Shown here: positions 1 through 8,199 of the stretch, one piece after another | How the letters are laid out: every line of letters starts with the position of its first letter | Numbering within the stretch: the first letter of the stretch is position 1 | Assembly (NCBI GenBank): GCA_009839635.1 | Contig: VXPJ01000059.1 | Coordinates: forward strand, 1 to 27,807 | Origin: Pseudomonadota bacterium | GTDB taxonomy: Bacteria > Pseudomonadota > Gammaproteobacteria > UBA4575 | DNA length: 27,807 nucleotides | Direction: 5' to 3' | Made by a program: the position numbers and the translations under genes | Notes under the pieces: model-generated | The model's input: only the letters and a program-made list of their open reading frames with translations | Database searches by the model: none | What the model was told of the DNA's origin: nothing

Positions 1-1070
1 CCCATGTACCCCCGCTCCGCAAGCCACAGGGTACGCGTGGGATGGTTGGGAGGGCGAAAGAAGAAACGGAACCGTCCTGCCGTATCCGCATAGTTACCGA
101 ACAAGTACGCTTCGCTATTCTCCGATATCTCGTAACCGCTGTTAATGAATAGCAACAGGTTATCGGTTTCAGGTCGTCCCCAGCTCTGCGCCAAACCATC
201 GTTGAATGGCGAATCGGCTCCGACACCCATCACCCCCTGATCAATCAGCGCCTGCGCATCCGGACGCTGGAATCCACGAGACAGGCCATCGTTGTCCGCA
301 TAATCAATGCTGAGATTGACAAAACCCTTGGTGCCCAGCGGTAGGCCCACGTTGCTTTCAAGTCTGGCGCTGCTTTCACCTTCGTAGAACTTCCCGTACT
401 GAAGCCGGGTCACTCCACCTTCGGAGGAATCTTTCAGCCGGAAGTTGACGACACCCGCGATAGCGTCAGCTCCATATTGTGCCGCAGCACCGTCGCGAAG
501 GACCTCAATGCTCTGCGCAGCGATCGGTGGAATCATACCGATGTTCGGCCCCTGGGCCCCTGTTCCCGCAGCTGGAGCGAATTCCGCAATGACTGAGGAG
601 CGGTGTCTGCGTTTTCCATTGACGAGCAACAAAATTTGATCTTGTGCCATACCGCGCAAGGATATCGGTCTTGAAAAGCTGTCTGAATCACCGGTTGCAG
701 TAGTCGCATTGAACGACGGAACCGTTTTCAGCAGATTGTCGGTTGCATCTGCAGTGTTGCTGAGCCTGCTGAACTCCTCGCCGGAAATGACATCTACCGG
801 AACGGGAGAATCCCCTACGGAGCGCGGTTGCTGATTCCGAGATCCGATGACGACGATTTCTTCAAGCTGCGTGGCGCCATTTTCTTGAGCGATCGCGCCG
901 GGTAAGAAAAACGTTGCCGCAAGAATACCTGCCAAGACAGTGCAGTGAATGGATAACCCAAGACGCATAACACTCTGTGGAGTCTCCCGGCCGCTGACAA
1001 AGTGATCCGACGAAACCTTCTTGAGCATGCAGACAATAAAGCTCTTTTCTATTTTCATAGTTTGCACCAT
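1..1070 (-). CDS. TonB-dependent outer-membrane receptor, N-terminal part (cut by window edge)
   Basis: The open frame runs from the left edge up to about 1070, giving roughly 356 codons with no stop, so the C-terminal barrel lies outside the window. Reading inward I see a hydrophobic signal segment ending in an AIA-Q cleavage site, then a TonB-box-like EEIVVIGSR stretch. A plug domain follows, with the motifs LLKTVPSFNAT, ISLRGM and IEVLRDGAAAQYGADAIAGVVNF, then the first barrel strands. Such receptors sit in the outer membrane and import siderophores, vitamins, sugars or peptides using TonB energy; the substrate cannot be told here. The start is uncertain. ATG at 1070 has a weak GAGA upstream, ATG at 1058 is in frame, and ATG at 968 would give a textbook signal peptide without the long charged leader. 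It is divergent from the small membrane protein at 1206. Confidence 0.92.
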   Translation of the reverse strand, partial: MVQTMKIEKSFIVCMLKKVSSDHFVSGRETPQSVMRLGLSIHCTVLAGILAATFFLPGAIAQENGATQLEEIVVIGSRNQQPRSVGDSPVPVDVISGEEFSRLSNTADATDNLLKTVPSFNATTATGDSDSFSRPISLRGMAQDQILLLVNGKRRHRSSVIAEFAPAAGTGAQGPNIGMIPPIAAQSIEVLRDGAAAQYGADAIAGVVNFRLKDSSEGGVTRLQYGKFYEGESSARLESNVGLPLGTKGFVNLSIDYADNDGLSRGFQRPDAQALIDQGVMGVGADSPFNDGLAQSWGRPETDNLLLFINSGYEISENSEAYLFGNYADTAGRFRFFFRPPNHPTRTLWLAERGYM

Positions 1071-1205
1071 TATTATGTTCTCAACTTGTAAATGGGATAC
1101 CTGCACTTTTCTGGATTGGCAAGACATCTGAGAAAGCATCGCCTCCCGCCACGTGCTTTCTTGTCCAGCCCTAGAGTCAGGCTATTTCAGGCTTAATCAA
1201 ATAAT

Positions 1206-1616
1206 ATGCTGGAATCCTTGCTCGAATTCAAATTTATATTTGTCGGACTGGCCTGGGGTTCCCTGACGCTGTTCGTTGTGAGTCTCGCGGTCATTCCCTG
1301 GCTGGTGACGAAAATTCCTGCCGATTACTTCCATGCAGAATACCGCATGTCAAAGACTTCCAACGGAAGGTCGGTACCCATCCAACTGCTTCTTGGACTC
1401 AAGAACCTGTTCGGTTTTCTCTTGATCCTGCTGGGGCTGGTGATGCTGGTGCTGCCGGGGCAAGGCATCCTCACCATAGTCATCGGCCTGTTCTTGATGA
1501 ATTTCCCAGGGAAATACAAACTCGAGCGTGCGCTGGTCTCCAAGCCAAAAGTGCTGAATTCGCTCAACTGGATCCGGGCCAAGGCACAGAAGCCCCCTCT
1601 CGTCGTGGCACCCTGA
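1206..1616 (+). CDS. Small inner-membrane protein, PGPGW-like family
   Basis: This is a 136-residue protein with a hydrophobic segment at about residues 8-34 and a second long hydrophobic stretch at about 60-98. The second stretch carries the turn LPGQGILT, which resembles the PGPGW signature of a family of uncharacterised bacterial transmembrane proteins (Pfam 'putative transmembrane protein PGPGW'). Here Gln replaces the second Pro. The C-terminal 35 residues are basic and hydrophilic, probably cytoplasmic. I see no clear Shine-Dalgarno sequence before the ATG. It lies 52 bp upstream of hinT on the same strand and may be cotranscribed with it. Function is unknown; the family assignment rests on the motif and hydropathy only. 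Confidence 0.75.
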   Translation: MLESLLEFKFIFVGLAWGSLTLFVVSLAVIPWLVTKIPADYFHAEYRMSKTSNGRSVPIQLLLGLKNLFGFLLILLGLVMLVLPGQGILTIVIGLFLMNFPGKYKLERALVSKPKVLNSLNWIRAKAQKPPLVVAP

Positions 1617-1659
1617 ATCCATTCTGGGGCTCATTACGGACCCTCGGCTTATCTGCTAA

Positions 1660-2010
<351 letters not shown>

Positions 2011-2013
2011 AAG

Positions 2014-2904
2014 TCAGTCAGCCAGCAACTGCTTGCGTGCATGCGCAAGGTGCTGGTGCGCGTCGGCATCCGGGCTGGGGTATTTCAACTCGAGACTCTG
2101 CAGGGACTCCTTGATGATGTTGGCCACGCTGTAATGCATGAAAGGCTTGTTGTCGGCAGGAATCGTGTACCACGGTGCCCAGGATCTGGACGTCATCCGG
2201 ATCATGTGCTCGTAAGCCGCCATGTAGTCATCCCAGTATTCCCGTTCATGCAAATCCGAAGGCGACCATTTCCAGTGCTTTTCCTTTTTCTTGATCCTGC
2301 GCAGAAACCTTCTCTTTTGCTCTTCCTGAGACACGTTCAGCCAGAATTTCAGAATCACGGTACCGTTCCTGGCCAGATGCCGCTCCACATCGCAGATCGA
2401 CTCATACCGCTCCTGCCATATGGTTTTCAGGCTGGTATGGCGTGGCAGATTCTGGCTGGCAAGCATTTCCGGGTGAACGCGGACCACCAGGACCTCCTCG
2501 TAATAGCTGCGGTTGAAAATTCCAATACGCCCTTTTTCCGGCATGCACGCGTACGTGCGCCACAGAAAATCATGGGCAAGTTCCCTGTCCGAGGGTTGTT
2601 TGAATGAGTACACCTTGCAGCCTGCCGGGTTGATGCCGGTCATGACGGCGCGAATGGTGGAATCCTTGCCCGCGGCATCCATGGCCTGGAAAATCAAAAG
2701 CATGGCATTTGCGCCGCTGGCGTACAGCACAGACTGCAGGGCCTGCAACTCCTTGATGGTCTTGTTCAGCTCCCTCTTATAGTCCTTGGGGCTCTGTACG
2801 TCCGAAGGCGGGACGGTCGGGGCCAGGGCCACGGCAAAGCTTCCATCCACAGCAGCCAGGTACGGGGAGTCGATTGCATGAAATAGTTCATTGCTGTTGC
2901 TCAA
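2014..2904 (-). CDS. PPK2-family polyphosphate:nucleotide phosphotransferase
   Basis: The protein belongs to the PPK2 family of P-loop kinases. These transfer phosphate between inorganic polyphosphate and nucleoside mono- or diphosphates in the cytoplasm. Numbered from the TTG, it has the Walker A segment QAMDAAGKDST at 73-83, a Walker B-like IGIFNRSYYEE at 127-137, and a basic lid region RRFLRRIKKKEKHWKWS. The frame stays open to 2958, but that would overlap the upstream gene. A TTG at 2902-2904 is preceded at nine bases by GAGGAG, and this places the start just after the upstream stop, giving 296 residues. It is therefore probably the second gene of an operon with the AI-2E-family protein. 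Whether it prefers AMP, ADP or GDP cannot be read with confidence. Confidence 0.93.
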   Translation of the reverse strand: MSNSNELFHAIDSPYLAAVDGSFAVALAPTVPPSDVQSPKDYKRELNKTIKELQALQSVLYASGANAMLLIFQAMDAAGKDSTIRAVMTGINPAGCKVYSFKQPSDRELAHDFLWRTYACMPEKGRIGIFNRSYYEEVLVVRVHPEMLASQNLPRHTSLKTIWQERYESICDVERHLARNGTVILKFWLNVSQEEQKRRFLRRIKKKEKHWKWSPSDLHEREYWDDYMAAYEHMIRMTSRSWAPWYTIPADNKPFMHYSVANIIKESLQSLELKYPSPDADAHQHLAHARKQLLAD

Positions 2905-2919
2905 GGCAGAATCCTCCTC
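2902..2919 (-). promoter_or_regulatory. Shine-Dalgarno and TTG start deciding the PPK2 N-terminus
   Basis: On the minus strand the six bases GAGGAG (2914-2919) are followed by nine bases and TTG (2902-2904). This is a far better initiation context than the in-frame ATG codons upstream at 2937 and 2958, which lie inside the preceding gene. The Shine-Dalgarno sequence overlaps the stop region of the AI-2E-family gene, which suggests coupled translation. Confidence 0.6.
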
Positions 2920-3955
2920 ATTTTTGAAACTCAGCATTGCTGCCGAGCAACACGGCAATCCAGCGTGTCCGCGGCCTGCTTTCCAGGGCGAGCTTTGCCG
3001 TCACCGTCAAGGGCACGGACAAGAACATGCCGACCGGCCCAAACACCCAGCCCCAGAAGACCAGAGACAAGAACACGACTAGGGTGGACAAGCCGACCTG
3101 CCGCCCCATCAGCTTGGGTTCGATGGCATTGCTGATCAGGACATTGATGACCACGTAGACTGCAGCAGACAGCATGGCTGCCCCCGTGCCCAGCTGGATG
3201 AGTGCCAGCAGGATGGCGGGCACGGCAGCAATGACAGAACCGATAGTCGGGATGTAATTGAACAAGAATGCAATCACCCCCCAAAGCAGCGGGTAATCCA
3301 CACCGATCAGGGCCAGTGCAGTCGCGACTGCGACACCCGTGAACACACTGGTAAGGGTCTTGATGGCCAGATAGCGATTGACATTGTTCGCAATCTCCGA
3401 GAACACACGCAGCGACTTGTCCGCATTCGGCAGTCCTGCCTGCAGCTTATGGGGCATGGAAGAAGCTTCGAACAGGATGAACACCACGGTCAGGATGATG
3501 AGGAACATGTTCCCGAATACGGACCCCAGGCCGTTCAATATATCCGCAACCAGCTGCATGGCGGCACCCGGGTTCAGGTAACCGGTCACCGTGTCCATGG
3601 ACAAATGACTGCCGTGCTGGCTCATCCAGGTATTGAACTGCTCGATCTGTCCGGAAAGTCGCTGCTGGTAGTGAGGCAGATCTTGCGAAAAACTTTTGAC
3701 CGAGGTCCCGATCAGAACCGACAGCAGCACGGCGATCGTGATGATGGCACCCAGTACGGCAAGCATGGCCAGCCAGCGCGGCACGCGATTTTTTTCCAGC
3801 CACAGCAGTACTGGCGCGCTGATGATCGCGATGAATACGGACAGCAGAAAGGGGACGACCACGGCCTCGGCAGCCCGTATGCCGGCGACAACCACTACAA
3901 ATGCCGCAAGGGTAATCAGGGTCGGCAAGCCGACCGGTCTGGACGAAGTTTCCAT
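2918..3955 (-). CDS. AI-2E/PerM family membrane protein
   Basis: This is a roughly 345-residue polytopic protein. It has an N-terminal hairpin of two hydrophobic segments (LITLAAFVVVVAGI and VVVPFLLSVFIAIISAPVLLWL). A third segment and a long soluble loop rich in Gln and Ser (about residues 90-150) follow, then a cluster of membrane segments containing the family hallmarks YPLLWGVIAFLFNYIPTIGS and GRQVGLSTLVVFLSLVFWGWVFGPVGMFLSVPLT. This is the former DUF20 family, which includes the autoinducer-2 exporter TqsA and Na+/H+ antiporter-like members, so the substrate is open. ATG at 3955 is preferred over an in-frame TTG at 3964. A GGGAGG lies about 20 bases upstream, which is not ideal for either start. 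The PPK2 gene follows immediately. Confidence 0.9.
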   Translation of the reverse strand: METSSRPVGLPTLITLAAFVVVVAGIRAAEAVVVPFLLSVFIAIISAPVLLWLEKNRVPRWLAMLAVLGAIITIAVLLSVLIGTSVKSFSQDLPHYQQRLSGQIEQFNTWMSQHGSHLSMDTVTGYLNPGAAMQLVADILNGLGSVFGNMFLIILTVVFILFEASSMPHKLQAGLPNADKSLRVFSEIANNVNRYLAIKTLTSVFTGVAVATALALIGVDYPLLWGVIAFLFNYIPTIGSVIAAVPAILLALIQLGTGAAMLSAAVYVVINVLISNAIEPKLMGRQVGLSTLVVFLSLVFWGWVFGPVGMFLSVPLTVTAKLALESRPRTRWIAVLLGSNAEFQK

Positions 3956-4124
3956 GTCAAGCAAAAGCCCGGTGCCTCCCGGTCAGGTCCCAGATTGTTG
4001 TCAAGCTTCTACTTGCCGGCATCAACAGACTCATCAGCAGGATCAGGGTTTGTCATGAAAAATGTACCGGAAGCCTTAAGAATCCATATGCAACTGTGCC
4101 TGTCATCCGGAGCCCACAATGTAC

Positions 4125-4153
4125 TTGGTAATTGTAACGTTTTTTCTTACAAT
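4125..4153 (+). promoter_or_regulatory. Sigma-70-like promoter with overlapping inverted repeat, upstream of the lipoprotein gene
   Basis: TTGGTA (4125-4130) is separated by exactly 17 bases from TACAAT (4148-4153). This gives four of six matches at -35 and five of six at -10. A perfect 7-bp inverted repeat, ATTGTAA (4131-4137) and TTACAAT (4147-4153), spans the spacer and the -10 box, so a repressor or a cruciform could act there. Transcription would start near 4160 and give a leader of about 125 bases. Confidence 0.5.
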
Positions 4154-4177
4154 ACCGTGGTTCGTGCTGGCGCAGCA

Positions 4178-4196
4178 GGAATGCTGGAGGCATTCC
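4178..4196 (+). repeat. Perfect 7-bp hairpin in the lipoprotein leader
   Basis: GGAATGC (4178-4184) and GCATTCC (4190-4196) are perfect complements around the five-base loop TGGAG. The hairpin would lie about 20 bases into the predicted transcript. No run of T follows, so it is not an intrinsic terminator. It could stabilise the 5' end of the mRNA or serve a regulatory role. Confidence 0.45.
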
Positions 4197-4285
4197 GGGT
4201 CGCAGAATGGGAGATGCGATGTGCTGAGGCATACGTCAATTTGCGAATCACACTAACTCATTTTAAATTATTCGGAGTCAAGAAT

Positions 4286-4522
4286 ATGCTAGCCAAGAAA
4301 CTTCTTTATTCTGCAGTCTTTGCTTTAGCGGTCGGCGTCACCGCAGGGTGTCAGTCCTCACCGTCCGCTGAGGAACTCGCAGAGGTGCGTGCCATGGCTG
4401 AAGAGGCGCTGCACACTGCCAAATCTGCAGCACAAGATGCAGCCGCGGCCAAGGCCTGCTGTGAGGCAAACACTGAGCGCATGGATCGCATGTTTCATGA
4501 CTCCATGATGAAGTCGAAATAG
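4286..4522 (+). CDS. Small alanine-rich Lpp-like lipoprotein
   Basis: This 78-residue protein starts at an ATG eight bases after CGGAG. It has a basic n-region (MLAKK), a hydrophobic core and a lipobox TAGC, with the lipidated cysteine at residue 22. The mature part, about 57 residues, is a single predicted helix (EELAEVRAMAEEALHTAKSA...) with an alanine-zipper spacing like Lpp of enterobacteria and OprI of Pseudomonas. The chain ends in lysine (MMKSK). In Lpp the C-terminal lysine is joined to peptidoglycan by an L,D-transpeptidase, and such an enzyme is encoded convergently next door. An unusual adjacent Cys-Cys pair (AKACCEAN) sits in the helix. By inference it is an outer-membrane to peptidoglycan tether or a structural lipoprotein. 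Homology is by architecture, not by full alignment. Confidence 0.85.
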   Translation: MLAKKLLYSAVFALAVGVTAGCQSSPSAEELAEVRAMAEEALHTAKSAAQDAAAAKACCEANTERMDRMFHDSMMKSK

Positions 4523-4547
4523 ACTATCGCTTTATCGTGACTTACCG

Positions 4548-4575
4548 AGGAAGGGCCCGCCAGCGGGCCCTTCCT
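4548..4575 (+). terminator. Strong GC-rich terminator hairpin after the lipoprotein gene
   Basis: A perfect 13-bp stem, AGGAAGGGCCCGC and its complement, closes a two-base loop (CA at 4561-4562) 25 bases after the lipoprotein stop. T-rich sequence follows (GCTTTCTGCCTTTT). Its strength fits a highly expressed small lipoprotein. On the other strand no T run follows, so it is unlikely to serve the L,D-transpeptidase gene as a classical terminator. Confidence 0.85.
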
Positions 4576-4611
4576 GCTTTCTGCCTTTTCGATTTTCAAA
4601 AATAATCTCCG

Positions 4612-5541
4612 TTACTGCGGCTGCATGAAGCCGACAGGGGTGGGTAACCCTGTCTTCCCCTTGGCCAGTCGCATGGCCAGTCCCCAGTCCACTCGGTAGC
4701 CGTTACCGGTATCCGCTGCACCTGTGATGGCGCGCACAAGCTGGGTCAGATTCGAACCCGGCTTGCTACCCTCCTCTGTTCCGGGATGCATTTCCGCATA
4801 CAGCCTGTCGCGGTGCCAAGCCACCTTGTAGGGCTGGTTGACGATGGTCACCGGTGTATCAGGGGATATCCGGTAAAACAGGTCCTTGATGTCGTCGGGG
4901 CGCAGCCGTATGCAGCCGTGGGTCACCCGCATGCCGATTCCTCTCGGTTCGTTGGTGCCATGGATGACGTAGCTGGGCAGGGCCATGTACAGGGCAAACT
5001 TGCCGAGCGGGTTATCGGGCCCCGGCGGAACGACACTCTCCAGCGGCTTGCCCTTTCGCTTGTATTCCTCGCGGATGGACTCCGGGGGATACCAGGTAGG
5101 GTCTTTCTTTTTCCTGATGATCCGCGTAAGGCCCACGGGGGTATCCCAGCCTTGCCGACCGATACTGATCGGGTAGGTATGCACGTATTGCGGGGTGCCT
5201 TCAGGGCTTTTCGGGTAGTAATACAAGCGCATCTCGGCAAGGTTGAGCACGATGCCCTCACGCTCGCTGTCCGGCAAGATGTACTGTGTCGGCACCACCA
5301 CCTGGGTACCCTCACCCGGAAGCCAGGGATCCACTGTCGGGTTGGCAAGGATCATCTCTTCATAGCCCACGCCAAACTGTTTTGCGAGCTTGAGAAAAGT
5401 GTCATCGTGATGCGTAGTGGTGATTGTCAGCTGCCCGATGATCGGGCTGGTGCCCGAAGGAAGCGGATAACGCTCGGCGTGTGCAGGCAACACCACTGCA
5501 AACAACAGGAAACTCAGGCAAACAAGTTTTTTCATGGGCAT
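4612..5541 (-). CDS. L,D-transpeptidase with LysM-like and YkuD domains (ErfK/YbiS type)
   Basis: This is a 309-residue exported enzyme. A signal peptide covers residues 1-22 (cleavage after AHA), a LysM-like segment lies at about 38-86 (TITTTHHDDTFLKLAKQFG...NP...WLPGEGTQVVVPT), and a YkuD catalytic domain at about 95-236. The active-site signature is complete: His194 in HGTN, then His208-Gly-Cys210-Ile-Arg212. Members cross-link peptidoglycan or attach Lpp-type lipoproteins to meso-diaminopimelate in the periplasm. The size, LysM-like segment and C-terminal tail of about 70 residues are those of the ErfK/YbiS/YcfS/YnhG group. It converges on the Lpp-like lipoprotein, its possible substrate (inference). 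ATG at 5541 or the third codon (5535) could start it; neither has a clear Shine-Dalgarno sequence. Confidence 0.95.
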   Translation of the reverse strand: MPMKKLVCLSFLLFAVVLPAHAERYPLPSGTSPIIGQLTITTTHHDDTFLKLAKQFGVGYEEMILANPTVDPWLPGEGTQVVVPTQYILPDSEREGIVLNLAEMRLYYYPKSPEGTPQYVHTYPISIGRQGWDTPVGLTRIIRKKKDPTWYPPESIREEYKRKGKPLESVVPPGPDNPLGKFALYMALPSYVIHGTNEPRGIGMRVTHGCIRLRPDDIKDLFYRISPDTPVTIVNQPYKVAWHRDRLYAEMHPGTEEGSKPGSNLTQLVRAITGAADTGNGYRVDWGLAMRLAKGKTGLPTPVGFMQPQ

Positions 5542-5614
5542 TGTGTGCAGTACATGAGGTAATGTTCAGCGCGCATTGTACAGGGATCAGCCGCGTATTG
5601 AAGGTTCGCGGGGC

Positions 5615-6985
5615 TCACCTGCCCTGCCCTTCGCCTCTCACGGCAAACTCGATACCGCGTTCGGCCACATCCACCAGCATCCGGATTTCTTCTGTCGTGA
5701 TGACATACGGCGGCATGAAATACACCACATTGGCCAAAGGCCTGAGCAGGACTCCGTGTTGCAGGCCGTATCGATACACCTGCAGGCCACGTCTTTGCTG
5801 CCAGGGAAAAGGTTCGCGGGTCGCCTTGTCCTTGGCTAGCTCAATCGCCACGATCATGCCGCACTGGCGGACATCCACGACGTTCGGGTGATCGTTGAAC
5901 CGTGCGCACTGCTTGGCAAGTTCCTGACTCAGTTTCCGGTTGGCATCGATCACGTTATCTTCCTCGAAGATCTCCAGTGTGGCCAGGGCCGCAGCACAGC
6001 CGAGTGCACTGCCCGTGTAACTGTGGGAGTGCATGAATGCGTTCAGGTTTTCATATTCATCGTAAAAGGCCTCATAGACCCCTTCTGTGGTCAGCACCGC
6101 TGACATCGGCAGGTACCCGCCGGTCAATGCCTTGGACAGGCACATGAAATCCGGAGCGATGCCAGCCTGCTCGCAGGCAAACATCGTGCCCGTGCGGCCG
6201 AATCCCACGGCAATCTCATCGGCAATCAGGTGTACGCCGTAGCGGTCGCAGGCCTCGCGCAGCAGGCTCAGATACTCCGGTGCATACATCCGCATGCCGC
6301 CGGCACATTGAACGAGGGGCTCGACAATGACAGCACACACCTCCTCATGGTGTTTTTGCAGGACGGCCTCCATGTGCGAAAACATGCGTCGTGCACAGTC
6401 CTGGGGCGTCTCGCCGGGCTCACTGTGAAAACTGTCCGGACTCGGCACGGTGATGGTATCGAGCAGCAGCGGCTGGTAAACCTCCTTGAACAGTGCGACA
6501 TCGCCCATGGAGAGCGCACCCATGGTTTCGCCATGGTACGAGTTGCTGAGATTGACAAACCGGGTCTTGCACATCTGGCCCCGGTTTCTCCAGTAGTGAA
6601 AGCTCATCTTGATGGCCACTTCGATGGCCGAAGACCCGTTGTCGGCGTAGAAACACCGGGTCAGCGGAGCCGGTGTGATTTCGACGAGCTGTTCGGACAG
6701 CTGAATGACGGGTTCGTGCGAGCAGCCGGCGAGCAGTACATGGTCCAGCTGCTCCAGTTGCCGGCGGACCGCCTGGCTGATTTTCTCGTTGCAGTGTCCG
6801 AAGATATTCACCCACCACGAACTGATGGCATCGAGATAGCGGTTGCCTTCGAAATCTTCCAGCCACACGCCCTTGGCCTTTTTGACCAGCAACACGGGCA
6901 GGGACTCGTGGTCCTTCATCTGCGTGCATGGATGCCATACCGTGGCAAGGTCCCTTTGCCCCAGTTCCGATGTTTCTGCGGTCAT
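5615..6985 (-). CDS. bioA: Adenosylmethionine-8-amino-7-oxononanoate aminotransferase
   Basis: This class III PLP aminotransferase converts 8-amino-7-oxononanoate to 7,8-diaminononanoate in biotin synthesis, with S-adenosylmethionine as amino donor. BioA-specific features are the N-terminal VWHPCTQM, SSWWVNIFGH (Trp57-Trp58), YADNGSSAIEVAIKMSFHYW, and NSYHGETMGALS with Tyr150. The cofactor aspartate is in ADEIAVGFGRTG (Asp256), and the PLP lysine is Lys285 in SKALTGGYLPMSAVL. The length, 456 residues from ATG 6985, is normal. An in-frame TTG at 7009 would add eight residues but has no better Shine-Dalgarno and would crowd the divergent gene. No other bio gene is in the window. It is divergent from a class V PLP enzyme with at most 42 bp between starts. 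Confidence 0.96.
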   Translation of the reverse strand: MTAETSELGQRDLATVWHPCTQMKDHESLPVLLVKKAKGVWLEDFEGNRYLDAISSWWVNIFGHCNEKISQAVRRQLEQLDHVLLAGCSHEPVIQLSEQLVEITPAPLTRCFYADNGSSAIEVAIKMSFHYWRNRGQMCKTRFVNLSNSYHGETMGALSMGDVALFKEVYQPLLLDTITVPSPDSFHSEPGETPQDCARRMFSHMEAVLQKHHEEVCAVIVEPLVQCAGGMRMYAPEYLSLLREACDRYGVHLIADEIAVGFGRTGTMFACEQAGIAPDFMCLSKALTGGYLPMSAVLTTEGVYEAFYDEYENLNAFMHSHSYTGSALGCAAALATLEIFEEDNVIDANRKLSQELAKQCARFNDHPNVVDVRQCGMIVAIELAKDKATREPFPWQQRRGLQVYRYGLQHGVLLRPLANVVYFMPPYVITTEEIRMLVDVAERGIEFAVRGEGQGR

Positions 6986-7027
6986 GGCTGCTTTTAGCTT
7001 GTCTTCCAATTCATGCTACTCTACTGC

Positions 7028-8155
7028 ATGCGTCGCGACTGGGCACATGAATTCCCGCACCGGGCCGGTCTTGTGCATCTGAACCATGCCGGCGTCGCAC
7101 CCTGGCCCGCGCGTACTGCAAGGGCAGTCACGGCGTTTGCCAGCGAAAACACTCGTCACAGTACCGAAAAAGTTCCGCAATGGAAACAGAAAGAGTCTGA
7201 ATTGCGATCTGCCTGCCAGAGGCTAATTCACGCTGAAGACGCCAGCGACATTGCGCTGGTCAAAAACACATCCGAAGGCCTCTCCATGGTGGCGTACGGG
7301 ATACCCTGGAAAGCACAGGACAACGTCGTGTTTGCAAGACAGGAGTTCCCATCCAACCGGATCCTCTGGCAATCCCTGCAACCGCGCTTCGGGATCGAGG
7401 CAAGATGCGTCGATCTGTACAAGGCCCCAACCCCGGAGGATGCCCTGTTCAGCCAGGTGGACAGGAATACGCGGCTCATCTCAGTCAGCGCGGTTCAGTA
7501 TGACGATGGTTTGCGCATGGACCTTGCGAGAATCAGCGAATTCTGCCAAGCCCGGGGAATCCTGTTCTGTATCGATGCCATCCAGATGCTGGGAGCCATT
7601 CCCTTCGACCTGACGGAGACCCCGGCGGACTTTGTCATCGCAGATGGCCACAAGTGGCTGCTCGGCCCGGAAGGCATTGGCCTGTTCTACTGCAACCCCG
7701 AAAAACGCGACCTTTTGCTTCTCAACCAGTTTGGCTGGCATATGCTGGAAAATTCAGGCGATTTCGAGTCCCAGCACTGGGTGCCTGCAGAAGATGCCAC
7801 GCGTTTCGAGTGCGGGACCCTGAACCATGTGGGCATCCATGCCCTGCATGAAAGCCTGCACATGCTGCTCGAAATCGGGATCGAAGATATACATGATATG
7901 GTATCTTCGAATATATCTTATCTGCATGAAATATCGGTAGAAAACGGACTCGATATTGTCAGCCATATGGATACCGATCGGCGATCAGGTATTCTCACGA
8001 TACGTCGGCCCGGCATTGATAACCAGGGACTGTTCAGGTTCCTGCTTCGTTCCGGGGTGCTGTGCGCTCACCGTTGCCAGGGCATCCGGTTTTCACCCCA
8101 CTTTTATACCTCCAAGGACGACCTCGACCATGCACTCAGGCTGGTCTGTGAATAG
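7028..8155 (+). CDS. Class V PLP-dependent aminotransferase, substrate unknown
   Basis: This is a 375-residue protein of the class V aminotransferase fold, the family of cysteine desulfurases, kynureninases and isopenicillin-N epimerases. I see the N-terminal LNHAGVAPWP, the cofactor-binding NTSEGLSMVAYG, the PLP-ring aspartate in CIDAIQ (Asp183), and the Schiff-base lysine in ADGHKWLLGPEGIG (Lys209). The C-terminal domain contains GILTIRRPG. I do not see the catalytic cysteine loop expected of IscS or SufS, so desulfurase activity is doubtful. ATG 7028 is chosen over an in-frame ATG at 7013, which would leave almost no space to bioA. It stands alone, divergent from bioA and followed after 44 bp by the beta-oxidation pair. 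The real substrate is not known. Confidence 0.85.
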   Translation: MRRDWAHEFPHRAGLVHLNHAGVAPWPARTARAVTAFASENTRHSTEKVPQWKQKESELRSACQRLIHAEDASDIALVKNTSEGLSMVAYGIPWKAQDNVVFARQEFPSNRILWQSLQPRFGIEARCVDLYKAPTPEDALFSQVDRNTRLISVSAVQYDDGLRMDLARISEFCQARGILFCIDAIQMLGAIPFDLTETPADFVIADGHKWLLGPEGIGLFYCNPEKRDLLLLNQFGWHMLENSGDFESQHWVPAEDATRFECGTLNHVGIHALHESLHMLLEIGIEDIHDMVSSNISYLHEISVENGLDIVSHMDTDRRSGILTIRRPGIDNQGLFRFLLRSGVLCAHRCQGIRFSPHFYTSKDDLDHALRLVCE

Positions 8156-8199
8156 GTATAATCGAGTTGGCTCCCATATAACCCCGAGGCTCGTGCCGC

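Noticed and set aside
1094..1122. TTGCCA-17-TATCCC pair on the minus strand upstream of the TonB receptor
   Set aside because: The -35 is good but the -10 matches only three of six bases, so it is not strong enough to list.
4241..4269. TTGCGA-17-TAAATT promoter close to the lipoprotein ATG
   Set aside because: It would start transcription at about the Shine-Dalgarno sequence (4273-4277), leaving no usable binding site. The promoter at 4125-4153 fits better.
3449..4522. 357-codon plus-strand frame running through the AI-2E gene into the lipoprotein
   Set aside because: Only the last 79 codons, from ATG 4286, code for protein. The rest is antisense to a conserved gene or non-coding leader that happens to be open in that frame.
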